Assembly (NCBI GenBank): GCA_947074265.1 | Contig: CAMTPD010000006.1 | Location: 1 to 14,563, forward strand | Origin: an uncultured Porphyromonadaceae bacterium | GTDB taxonomy: Bacteria > Bacteroidota > Bacteroidia > Bacteroidales > CAMTPD01 | DNA: 14,563 bases | Direction of reading: 5' to 3' | Shown here: positions 8,549 to 14,563 of the stretch, in pieces | Layout of the letters: the number at the start of each line of letters is the position of its first letter | How positions within the stretch are numbered: the first letter of the stretch is position 1 | Position numbers and translations under genes: made by a program | Notes under the pieces: model-generated | The model's database searches: none | The model's input: the letters and a program-made list of their open reading frames with translations, nothing else | Told to the model about the DNA's origin: nothing

Positions 8549-8576
8549 TTTTTGCGTTTCAACGAAGACGTTACCG
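8518..8576. repeat. Long imperfect inverted repeat overlapping the tandem units
   Basis: CGGTAACGT (8518-8526) and CTTCATTGAAAACG (8535-8548) pair with CGTTTCAACGAAGACGTTACCG (8555-8576), leaving an 8-nt bulge (8527-8534) on the left side and a loop of about 6 nt. The structure is long for an intergenic dyad and may form in RNA from either strand. Confidence 0.65.
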
Positions 8577-8643
8577 CCTCAACTCCACGAGCGTGCTTCC
8601 CATGCCCCTACCCAAAGGGGCAACATCGTTTACGCAAGCATTT

Positions 8644-8696
8644 GGCAGTTGAGCGAGACAAAATGTTTCTCAAATGCACAGTCTGCCTTCTTTTTT
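8644..8696 (+). terminator. Terminator-like structure with no gene in front of it
   Basis: GGCAG (8644-8648) pairs with CTGCC (8683-8687), and inside it TTGAG (8649-8653) pairs with CTCAA (8669-8673). TTCTTTTTT follows directly. An overlapping alternative is GCATTTG/CAAATGC (8638-8644, 8671-8677). It resembles an intrinsic terminator on the plus strand, 500 nt after the true terminator of the last plus-strand gene, so it could mark the 3' end of an unannotated transcript. Confidence 0.35.
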
Positions 8697-8956
8697 AAAG
8701 CTGATTTGAAAATTGCTACCGAGCAGTTTATTTCCTCGTCAACTACAGACGCCTTTATCCCTACATTTTATCACATTTGATTTGATCGCAAACGGGCGCA
8801 ATCTAGCACAAAAATGACCTTTTTCGCAGAAATGGGGATCCGTCTGTTAGATCTGTTGCAAAACGGAGTATTTCCCGTCATATACAATAAGCCTGCTACA
8901 CGAGTTGACAAAACAGGGAGTTTGGCGGTCACAATCTGCAAGAACTAGTGTCTCGA

Positions 8957-9922
8957 TTAGTTACCTTGAGCTTCTACGGCTTCCGTGATGGCTTTCAACA
9001 GCGATTGTTGGTTTGTGACAGGTACATCGATTGCCAAATCCCAGAACATGATGCCTCGCAAGGATTCATGCAACGCAAAGGTTGTTTTACGAGCAATCAT
9101 ATCTTGTCCGTTAAATACAAATTCGCGATTGTCATACACGACATTGTTTTGCGCGGCACTGCCGATCAATTGAGCTTTTACAAATGAAGCGTATCCCTCT
9201 ACCGAGCGGGGTTGCGACTCGCTTACGCCAAAGAATGGCAGACCCGGTACCAACTTCTGTGCCGGAATACCGTATGCGAGTACTTCTTGGATGTTGCTTG
9301 TGTACTGGGCGTATGGGAATCGTATGGGCGAAGGTCCGTAACATTGCAACGAGGCATAACTAACGGCCAAAATCGCCGAAGGGGTAATCTTGTACGATAT
9401 GGGATGCAATGAAACGGAAAACAACGATGCTTCGCCGAGAGTCTTCCGCAATTCGACAATCAGTTTGCTGTAGTTTTCGAATTCGTCGGGCCTGTTTGCC
9501 CATTCAAAGTCGAGGTCTACCCCATCGAGATTTAACGAGCTTACAGCTGCGGCTACTTGTGCTGCGAAATTGGCACGAGCTTGTTTGTCTGCTATCATTG
9601 CTTTCCAATGACTTCTGCCCGAAACGCCCAGACGAACCGTGATGCTTTGTTGCTGCACGATTGCTTGTATCACCGGGATTAGTGCCTTTACATCTTGTGG
9701 TTGATTTGCTTGAAAGGTCTTAAATTCGTCCCACACCAGTGTGCCGTCTTGTGCAGGTGAAACGCCCAAACAAATCAGGTCGGTGCAGGCTCGAAGACTT
9801 GGTTCTGTTATGGCTCCTCTGTTGTAAAAATTCCCCCTTATATAGGAGCTTATGGCAAATTGTTGCGCAAAACTGCATACCGAGATCAGGCATAATGTGC
9901 AGCATAATAGTATACTTTTCAT
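8957..9922 (-). CDS. Secreted GH18 (chitinase-like) glycoside hydrolase
   Basis: A 321-residue exported protein. Residues 1-19 form a type I signal peptide (hydrophobic, ending SFA before QQ); the Cys at 16 has Val before it, so a lipobox is unlikely. The TIM-barrel motif of family 18 is present as DGVDLDFE (133-140), with Glu140 the expected acid catalyst and Asp138 its helper. The last-strand Trp is in GIMFWDLAID. The usual SxGG strand is LGVSGR here, and the MxYD strand is LQCYGP with Tyr195 but no following Asp. It probably cleaves beta-1,4-linked N-acetylglucosamine in chitin-like glycans or glycoprotein chains, but a substrate cannot be named. It stands alone, divergent from the DMT transporter, and no clear promoter or terminator was seen. 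Confidence 0.88.
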   Translation of the reverse strand: MKSILLCCTLCLISVCSFAQQFAISSYIRGNFYNRGAITEPSLRACTDLICLGVSPAQDGTLVWDEFKTFQANQPQDVKALIPVIQAIVQQQSITVRLGVSGRSHWKAMIADKQARANFAAQVAAAVSSLNLDGVDLDFEWANRPDEFENYSKLIVELRKTLGEASLFSVSLHPISYKITPSAILAVSYASLQCYGPSPIRFPYAQYTSNIQEVLAYGIPAQKLVPGLPFFGVSESQPRSVEGYASFVKAQLIGSAAQNNVVYDNREFVFNGQDMIARKTTFALHESLRGIMFWDLAIDVPVTNQQSLLKAITEAVEAQGN

Positions 9923-10043
9923 TTCTTTTCTTTCTACAATGTTACTTGATAATAAAACGATTATGTATCCGCAATGGTTCTACCGATGCTACAACATGTA
10001 GTGAGATTCTTCGTTCTTGCTACCGGAAACACGTATTTGTATT

Positions 10044-10051
10044 TATCTTTG
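10044..10051 (+). promoter_or_regulatory. Bacteroidetes -7 box TATCTTTG for the DMT transporter
   Basis: An exact TAnnTTTG match, ending 33 nt before the ATG at 10085. The nearest upstream TTG (10017-10019) is 24 nt away, so the -33 element is weak or absent. Confidence 0.5.
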
Positions 10052-10084
10052 CCGAAAATTTACGTGATATATTAATAGATTACA

Positions 10085-10978
10085 ATGCAGGAAAACAATA
10101 AAGCAATTGCTTGCGCGGCGGTGGCCGTGCTTAGTTGGTCTACCGTTGCCACCATGTTTAAAACGGCTCTCAAGTTTTATTCGCACTACGAAATGCTTTT
10201 GGTTGCTACCCTTTCGGCGCTTGCCGTTTTTGCCGTTGCGCTTACGTTGAAGTCGGGCTGGGGCGAACTGCGTCGCCTTTCTAAAAAGGATTGGAGTTGG
10301 TTTGCGTTTGTCGGACTGGTAAATCCGGTGGCTTATTACTTGGTTTTGTTTAAGGCGTATGATTTGCTTCCTGCACAAATTGCGCAGCCAATCAATTACT
10401 TCTGGCCTATTATCTTACTTGTGCTACTTGCCGCGATTGAGAAGAAGCCGATTGCTCCTTTTAAATACGTTGGCATGGCTTTCTCGTTGGGAGGTGTGGC
10501 GCTTATATCGCTAGGATCGGGTTCGTTGGGTGGTGCCGCGCTGCCGTTGTCGGGATTGGCTCTGGCTTTTCTGAGTGCTTTCTTGTGGGCATTTTATTGG
10601 ATACTGAATCGTCGCAACAAGCGTATCGACGAGACTGCGGCTTTGTTTTTGAGTTTCCTTTTTGGTTCGATTTATTTATTGGGAGGGTTACTTTTTGTTC
10701 CGGTTTCCCTTGCGTCGACTTCGGGCTTTCTTTCGAGCGTATACGTGGGATTGTTTGAAATGGGGATTCCTTTTATTTTCTTCGGAATGGCTATTCGCAA
10801 GACGACAAACCCGGCATTGGTAAATCAGCTTTGTTACCTCTCGCCTTTCTTGTCGTTGTTTCTCATACATATTTTTCTCGGCGAACAGATTTATCCGACT
10901 ACTTATGCCGGCTTGCTGATGATTGTATTCGGTATCGCGTTCAACGAGTGGCGTGCCCGTCGAAAGTCGCTAGCGTAA
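10085..10978 (+). CDS. EamA/DMT-superfamily transporter
   Basis: A 297-residue inner-membrane protein with about ten hydrophobic helices arranged as two EamA repeats, the usual layout of drug/metabolite exporters. The first repeat begins IACAAVAVLSWSTVATMFK and ends near LISLGSG. The second begins LALAFLSAFLWAFYWILNRR and ends near IVFGIAFNEW. The element PALVNQLCYLSPFLSLFL followed by GE is typical of the last helices. Relatives export amino acids or other small metabolites; the similarity to YddG-like aromatic amino acid exporters is only suggestive. The last 38 bases overlap the 3' end of the convergent ABC gene. A consensus -7 box lies upstream. Confidence 0.92.
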   Translation: MQENNKAIACAAVAVLSWSTVATMFKTALKFYSHYEMLLVATLSALAVFAVALTLKSGWGELRRLSKKDWSWFAFVGLVNPVAYYLVLFKAYDLLPAQIAQPINYFWPIILLVLLAAIEKKPIAPFKYVGMAFSLGGVALISLGSGSLGGAALPLSGLALAFLSAFLWAFYWILNRRNKRIDETAALFLSFLFGSIYLLGGLLFVPVSLASTSGFLSSVYVGLFEMGIPFIFFGMAIRKTTNPALVNQLCYLSPFLSLFLIHIFLGEQIYPTTYAGLLMIVFGIAFNEWRARRKSLA

Positions 10979-11615
10979 CGGGATAACCTGCCTTGCGGAG
11001 ATCGTCGGCATCGGGAATGTGTAGCCAGCCGTCGTCGAGTAGTAAAATCTTGGTTGCTACTTTCGAAATGCTTCGATAGTCGTGGTCGCTCACGATAATG
11101 CCTTTGGTTTGTGAGGCTTCGCGGATGTATTGATTGATTCGCTCAATGACTACGGGCGCAAGGCCTCGATATGGTTCGTCGAGAATCACAAAGGGTGCTT
11201 TGCTCATGAGCATGAGTCTGATTTCCAGATAACGTATTTCGCCTCCCGAGAGTTCACGTATCTTCTGAAAAAGGATTCGCTTTATAAATGGATCGTCTAT
11301 CAGGTTGCTGTTCTTTCCTACCATGATCTTGATGATTTGCCAAACGGTAAATTGCAACGGCAAGAATGATACTTGGGGAAGGTAGGCGATGGAGCCGGTT
11401 TTGTATGCTCTGCCTGTAATGCTTTTATGGTTGATTATCACCGAGGAATACTCGCATTCGAGCGTACCGAACATGATCTGGAAGAGTGTACTCTTGCCCG
11501 ATCCGTTGCGCCCCATTACGGCTACAATTTCTCCGGGTATACACGATAGATATACATCTGAAAGGATTACCCTATCTCCGTAGGTTTTATATACGCTGTC
11601 TACTTCTAGTTGCAT
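10941..11615 (-). CDS. ABC transporter ATP-binding protein
   Basis: A 224-residue single ATPase domain. Visible motifs in order: Walker A GRNGSGKST (35-43), Q-loop Gln81, signature LSGGE (122-126), Walker B FVILDE (142-147) and switch His178 in SDHD. All residues needed for ATP hydrolysis are present. I chose the ATG at 11615 because MQLEVDSVYKTYG is the normal start of this domain; the longer frame from 11684 adds 23 residues and would overlap more of the upstream gene. The start overlaps the small membrane-protein gene by 10 nt. The C-terminus (VTLATFDGHATR) is read from DNA that also encodes the end of the DMT transporter on the other strand. No classical permease is adjacent, and the substrate is unknown. 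Confidence 0.93.
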   Translation of the reverse strand: MQLEVDSVYKTYGDRVILSDVYLSCIPGEIVAVMGRNGSGKSTLFQIMFGTLECEYSSVIINHKSITGRAYKTGSIAYLPQVSFLPLQFTVWQIIKIMVGKNSNLIDDPFIKRILFQKIRELSGGEIRYLEIRLMLMSKAPFVILDEPYRGLAPVVIERINQYIREASQTKGIIVSDHDYRSISKVATKILLLDDGWLHIPDADDLRKAGYPVTLATFDGHATR

Positions 11616-11926
11616 AGGTACCGATAGATTAGATTTTGTAAGAAGAAACAAACGACGTACGAAACAACGAATACGAATATCCATAGTTCCATCTTTCCGA
11701 GTCGGGCATTGTAATAGAAGTAATACTCTTCGGGCACTACGGTTTGCTTGTAGAAATAGCAGATTGCCGTTGTTACAAACGGATAGTATTGCAGCGAAGC
11801 TTTGAGCGCATGACCGAATGTCTTACTCATGGGCCACACGAGCAATGTGATGCACACGACGAAAAAGAGCCCTACTTTTAGCGTACTGCGCAAGAATAGT
11901 AAAAGATATTTAAGGCGCGTTATCAT
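11606..11926 (-). CDS. Small membrane protein paired with the ABC ATPase
   Basis: A 106-residue protein I do not recognise. It has a basic N-terminus (MITRLKYLLLFLRSTLK), a clear hydrophobic helix at about 17-34, a tyrosine-rich middle (with EEYYFYYNARLG) and a second strong helix at about 79-100. A third weak segment may lie near 45-60. Positive charge at the N-terminus suggests the cytoplasm. Its last codons overlap the ABC ATPase start (CTATGCAACTAG), so the two are probably translated together and may act together. It is much shorter than a normal permease. It has no clear promoter, but a TGTTG-CGA-CAACA dyad lies at 11944-11956, just upstream. Confidence 0.75.
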   Translation of the reverse strand: MITRLKYLLLFLRSTLKVGLFFVVCITLLVWPMSKTFGHALKASLQYYPFVTTAICYFYKQTVVPEEYYFYYNARLGKMELWIFVFVVSYVVCFFLQNLIYRYLCN

Positions 11927-11943
11927 GGTTGTTTCTTTGTATG

Positions 11944-11956
11944 TGTTGCGACAACA
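11944..11956. promoter_or_regulatory. Operator-like dyad TGTTG-CGA-CAACA
   Basis: A perfect 5-bp inverted repeat with a 3-nt centre, ending 18 nt upstream of the small membrane-protein gene (start 11926). It overlaps one of the three CAACATGT copies in the window (11952-11959). Short dyads occur by chance, so a role as a regulator site is only a possibility. Confidence 0.3.
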
Positions 11957-12039
11957 TGTGATCTAAAACGCTGTAATATAAGCTTATTTTCTCAACACAG
12001 CACAAAGTACTTCCATAATTTACTAATTTAACAACTTAT

Positions 12040-12086
12040 ACAAATAGATAAGTCCCCTGTTACCACAAAGGATAGACAGAGGACCT
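12040..12086 (-). terminator. Probable terminator of the OmpA-family gene
   Basis: On the minus strand, AGGTCCTCTGT (12086-12076) pairs with ACAGGGGACTT (12060-12050) over 11 positions with two G-T wobbles and a 15-nt loop. A moderately T-rich tail (ATCTATTTGT) follows. It lies 28 nt past the stop codon. Confidence 0.6.
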
Positions 12087-12113
12087 AGAGATTAGCTTAG
12101 AATAAACTAGTCG

Positions 12114-12791
12114 TTATTTTTTAGCATTCTCAATCATTTGTTCGCCCACGGTGATGAAAATCTCTACACGTCTGTTAAGTGATCTTCCGGCCCATGTTTT
12201 GTTTGTAGCTACAGGATCGTTCCATCCTTTACCAATTGCTTCCATACGTGAAGTTGCTACTCCTTTTGTTGCCAAATATTTCATTACGGCTTGTGCACGT
12301 TTTACTGAAAGTTCTTGATTGAATTCTTGCGGACCTGTGTGACTGGTGTAACCAATAATCGTTGCATCTGTTTGTGGGAAGTCTTGCATATTCGCAGCTA
12401 CAACCGATAGTACAGAGTCTGCTTTTGTGCTTAGTTCTGCCGAGTTGATTTTGAACAATACGGAGTCATTCAAACCAAGTTTGATTGCTTGCAATTGTCC
12501 GTTCTTTAGGTCCGGAACAAGATCTACTGTTACGATGGTATCACCGTCTGCTTCTGCTACATCAATCAATGCTAATGCTTTAACTAAAGCTTCTTCTTGC
12601 ACCTTCATTTGATCTCCTGTAACCTTTGCAATTTCTACAGTAACTGGAGCTACTGCTACTTCATCTTCCATCACTTCTACTGGTTGAGAAGATACTACGG
12701 CTGTAGACATCATGTCTTTCTTTGAATGACAGCTAGTCATCATAAACATGCCTAAGCATACAACTGAAACCGCCAAAACTACTTTCTTCAT
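12114..12791 (-). CDS. OmpA-family peptidoglycan-associated lipoprotein
   Basis: A 225-residue envelope lipoprotein. The signal peptide ends MTSC, making Cys21 the lipidation site, though Met rather than Leu at -3 is unusual. A low-complexity Val/Glu/Ala stretch (30-60) links to a region with no clear match and then the OmpA C-terminal domain (about 108-215): LFKINSAELSTKADSVL, the helix NQELSVKRAQAVMKYLATKG, and NKTWAGRSLNRRVEI. Arg165 of the LSxxRA motif is present, but the Asp that normally contacts diaminopimelate (TDNTG in relatives) is Ser150 here (TSHTG). It lies between two terminators and is probably transcribed alone. A weak promoter candidate is TTTA-20 nt-AAGCTTTG on the minus strand (12886 to 12855). 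Confidence 0.92.
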   Translation of the reverse strand: MKKVVLAVSVVCLGMFMMTSCHSKKDMMSTAVVSSQPVEVMEDEVAVAPVTVEIAKVTGDQMKVQEEALVKALALIDVAEADGDTIVTVDLVPDLKNGQLQAIKLGLNDSVLFKINSAELSTKADSVLSVVAANMQDFPQTDATIIGYTSHTGPQEFNQELSVKRAQAVMKYLATKGVATSRMEAIGKGWNDPVATNKTWAGRSLNRRVEIFITVGEQMIENAKK

Positions 12792-12956
12792 AATAATAAA
12801 AATTAGACTTTAAACTCTATTGTATCTTTTGTTTTTTCTTGGTTTAGAACACAACAAAGCTTGAATAAGTTTTGGCTACTGGTAAAGATTAGTAGTATTT
12901 TATCTTTAGTAAGAAAATACAGTTAGTATACGAAAGATATGTATTCTTTAACCCAT

Positions 12957-12996
12957 GAAAACAAAAGCGGGCGTGCCTAAATAGACACGCCCGCTT
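12957..12996 (-). terminator. Rho-independent terminator of nifJ
   Basis: On the minus strand, AAGCGGGCGTG (12996-12986) and CACGCCCGCTT (12975-12965) form a perfect 11-bp GC-rich stem around a 10-nt loop, followed by TTGTTTTC, which with the end of the stem reads TTTTGTTTTC. It lies 26 nt after the nifJ stop. Confidence 0.93.
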
Positions 12997-13022
12997 GCTC
13001 ACTTATATAGCTTGTGGTAAAA

Positions 13023-14390
13023 TTATTCTTTTACTTCAGCACCCCAGCTGGCAGCAGCCAAACGCTTGTAAGTGTTGTATCTCCACTGTGCATTATCTTG
13101 TGCTGCGTGGAACAACTCTTCAGCTTGTTCTGGGAATTGTTTTGCCAATGAAGTATAACGGCCTTCTTTCTTCAAGAATTCTTGGAACTTATCCCACTGT
13201 GGCTCTTTTGAGTCAAGTTGGAATGGGTTCTGTCCTTCTGATTCCAAAGCTGGGTTATATCTCCACAAGTGCCAGTAACCGCACTCTACTGCTTTTGAAA
13301 TTTCTTCTTGAGCTTTGCCCATACCCGAAGCCATGTAGTGAGAAATACATGGAGAGTAAGCAATGATCAATGAAGGTCCGTCGTAAGCTTCTGCCTCACG
13401 GATTGCTTTCAATGTTTGAGCTTGGTTTGCACCCATACCGATTTGTGCTACATAAACATAACCGTATGTTGTTGCGATAAGACCAAGGTCTTTCTTACGG
13501 ATGCGCTTACCTGCCGCAGCAAATTTAGCAACCGCACCTACCGGAGTAGATTTAGATGCTTGACCACCAGTGTTAGAATAGATTTCTGTATCTACAACAA
13601 GGATGTTTACGTTTGCGCCTGAAGCAATAACATGGTCAAGACCACCGAAGCCGATGTCGTATGCCCAACCGTCACCACCAATGATCCATTGAGATTTCTT
13701 GATGATGTATTGTTTCATCTCTTTAATGTCTTTGCAGATGTCGCAAGTGCAAGCTTCTACCATTGGTACAAGTTTCTCTGCGATAGCTACAGTAGCATCA
13801 GCGTTTTCACGGTTGTTTAACCATTCAACGAACAATGCTTTCATTTCTTCTGAACAGCAGTCACATGCAAGACCTTTTTCCATTAAGCCTGCAAGACGGT
13901 CACGCATTTTGTTTACTGCGATTACCATACCCAGACCAAACTCAGCATTGTCTTCGAACAATGAGTTTGCCCAAGCAGGACCGTGTCCTTTTTCGTTTTT
14001 AGTATATGGTGTAGATGGAGCCGAACCAGAGTAGATAGATGTACAACCTGTTGCATTTGCAATCATCTGACGGTCTCCAAATAGTTGAGAAATCAATTTC
14101 ACGTATGGAGTTTCTCCACAACCAGAACAAGCACCTGAGAACTCAAACAATGGAGTTGCGAACTGAGAGTTCTTAACGTTTGATTTTACGTCTACTAGGT
14201 GTTGTTTTGATTTTACGCTATCAACACAGTAATCCCAGTTGTTTTGCTCTTCTTCCTGAGTAAGGAATGGAACCATTTCAAGGGCTTTACCGTTTTTGTT
14301 ACCCGGACAAATGTCTGGACAGTTACCACAACCAAGACAGTCAAGTACGTTTACTTGCATGCGGAATGTCATGCCTGCAAATTGCTTACC
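13023..14390 (-). CDS. nifJ: Pyruvate:ferredoxin (flavodoxin) oxidoreductase, C-terminal part
   Basis: Oxidises pyruvate and CoA to acetyl-CoA and CO2 and passes electrons to ferredoxin or flavodoxin, a core reaction of anaerobic metabolism in the cytoplasm. The last 455 of about 1180 residues are visible. In order: one 4Fe-4S ferredoxin motif (Cys18, 21, 24, 28, CLGCGNCPDIC), then the thiamine diphosphate/Fe-S domain with CSGCGE (Cys88, Cys91), GCTSIYSG (Cys116), GDGWAYDIG (239-247) with NTGGQ (273-277), and YSPCISHYM (Cys348). These four Cys match the ligands of the cluster next to thiamine. The frame continues upstream of the Met at 14372 (GKQFAG) to 14390, where adapter sequence begins, so that Met is not the start. 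The gene is cut by the assembly, not broken. Its codon use looks restricted, as expected for a highly expressed gene. Confidence 0.96.
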   Translation of the reverse strand, partial: GKQFAGMTFRMQVNVLDCLGCGNCPDICPGNKNGKALEMVPFLTQEEEQNNWDYCVDSVKSKQHLVDVKSNVKNSQFATPLFEFSGACSGCGETPYVKLISQLFGDRQMIANATGCTSIYSGSAPSTPYTKNEKGHGPAWANSLFEDNAEFGLGMVIAVNKMRDRLAGLMEKGLACDCCSEEMKALFVEWLNNRENADATVAIAEKLVPMVEACTCDICKDIKEMKQYIIKKSQWIIGGDGWAYDIGFGGLDHVIASGANVNILVVDTEIYSNTGGQASKSTPVGAVAKFAAAGKRIRKKDLGLIATTYGYVYVAQIGMGANQAQTLKAIREAEAYDGPSLIIAYSPCISHYMASGMGKAQEEISKAVECGYWHLWRYNPALESEGQNPFQLDSKEPQWDKFQEFLKKEGRYTSLAKQFPEQAEELFHAAQDNAQWRYNTYKRLAAASWGAEVKE

Positions 14391-14563
14391 AGATCGGAAG
14401 AGCGTCGGGTAGGGAAAGAGTGGACGTCCTGGTGTAGGTCGCGGGGGTGGCCGGAAGCTTCAAAAAAAAAGAAAATGCACCCACGTACTACGCCAGATAC
14501 ACCGCACGTCACAGCGACGCAGCAGACACGGAAGTTGGTACCTCACAAACTCACATGCATCCG
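14391..14563. other. Illumina adapter read-through and noise (not genomic)
   Basis: The join to nifJ is abrupt. It starts with AGATCGGAAGAGC, the universal Illumina adapter stem, and continues through GTCG(G)GTAGGGAAAGAGTG with one mismatch at 14408. ACGTCCTG (14424-14431) is the reverse complement of the TruSeq HT i5 index that I recall as D507 (CAGGACGT). The following 29 bases match the P5 flow-cell tail with several substitutions, mostly to G. Then comes poly-A (14462-14475, one G) and about 88 bases of A/C-rich text with no coding or repeat signal. The last part fits bases called past the end of the fragment. Confidence 0.95.

Larger units (their letters stand above)
8141..8956. other. 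Gap without a credible gene, rich in palindromes and hairpins
   Basis: About 800 bases between a terminator and the stop of the GH18 gene. Short open frames exist (8161-8445 and 8498-8698), but they start poorly, resemble no family and are dominated by repeats. The left third (8161-8320) is G- and T-rich on the plus strand, unlike the neighbouring coding DNA. The middle holds nested inverted repeats of GGGCAAAAACC-like units and a 21-22 bp tandem repeat. The right part (8700-8956) shows nothing clear beyond a short direct repeat CTGTTAGATCTGTT near 8847. It could be decayed mobile DNA, a non-coding RNA locus or simple intergenic expansion. Confidence 0.6.

Noticed and set aside
8604..8621. 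GCCCCT-ACCCAA-AGGGGC hairpin as a terminator
   Set aside because: The stem is stable but neither side has a T run.
8498..8698. 66-codon open frame in the repeat-rich gap
   Set aside because: It runs through the tandem repeat and the long inverted repeat and ends in the T run of a terminator-like structure.
14370..14372. Met codon as the start of a short nifJ-like gene
   Set aside because: The frame continues upstream with family-typical residues to the adapter join, and the protein would lack most of the enzyme.
14391..14563. Foreign or mobile DNA inserted into nifJ
   Set aside because: The sequence matches sequencing adapter, index and poly-A in the expected order, so it is an artefact.

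Overview
The window looks like a contig piece from a Bacteroidales (Bacteroidetes) chromosome, probably near Bacteroides/Parabacteroides. The basis is the gene families present (a 6-bladed beta-propeller lipoprotein, an OmpA-family lipoprotein, single-chain pyruvate:ferredoxin oxidoreductase, a BFN-UVR protein), the lack of obvious Shine-Dalgarno sites, and several promoter boxes matching the Bacteroides -7 consensus TAnnTTTG. This is a family-level judgement made without a database search.

Left part (1-5990, minus strand): a compact likely operon read right to left, umuD-like S24 peptidase, Yip1-like membrane protein, smpB, a two-repeat nucleoside-recognition (Gate) membrane protein, and metH, which runs off the left edge. 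Gaps shrink from 37 nt to 18 nt to 1 nt, and the last junction is an ATGA overlap. The cluster joins SOS-type mutagenesis, trans-translation and methionine synthesis with no evident common theme. No umuC is next to umuD.

Middle (5990-8956, plus strand): a BFN/DUF151-UVR protein, a set of alternative hairpins, a secreted beta-propeller lipoprotein and a strong terminator. About 800 bases without a credible gene follow. This gap is not featureless: it holds a threefold 21-22 bp tandem repeat with palindromic centres, nested inverted repeats and a terminator-like structure.

Right part (8957-13022): a secreted GH18 glycosidase-like protein (minus) diverges from an EamA/DMT transporter (plus). 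The transporter converges with, and overlaps by 38 bp, an ABC ATPase (minus) whose start overlaps the end of a small membrane protein gene. Next come an OmpA-family lipoprotein (minus) and the 3' part of nifJ/por (minus), each with its own terminator.

Right end (14391-14563): this is not genomic. It begins exactly with the Illumina adapter stem AGATCGGAAGAGC and continues through a recognisable, error-rich TruSeq dual-index adapter into poly-A and noise. The nifJ coding frame stops at this join because of the assembly, not because of biology.

I do not see a convincing new multi-gene system. The most unusual genuine DNA is the repeat- and hairpin-rich gap at 8141-8956. The most consequential observation is the adapter tail.
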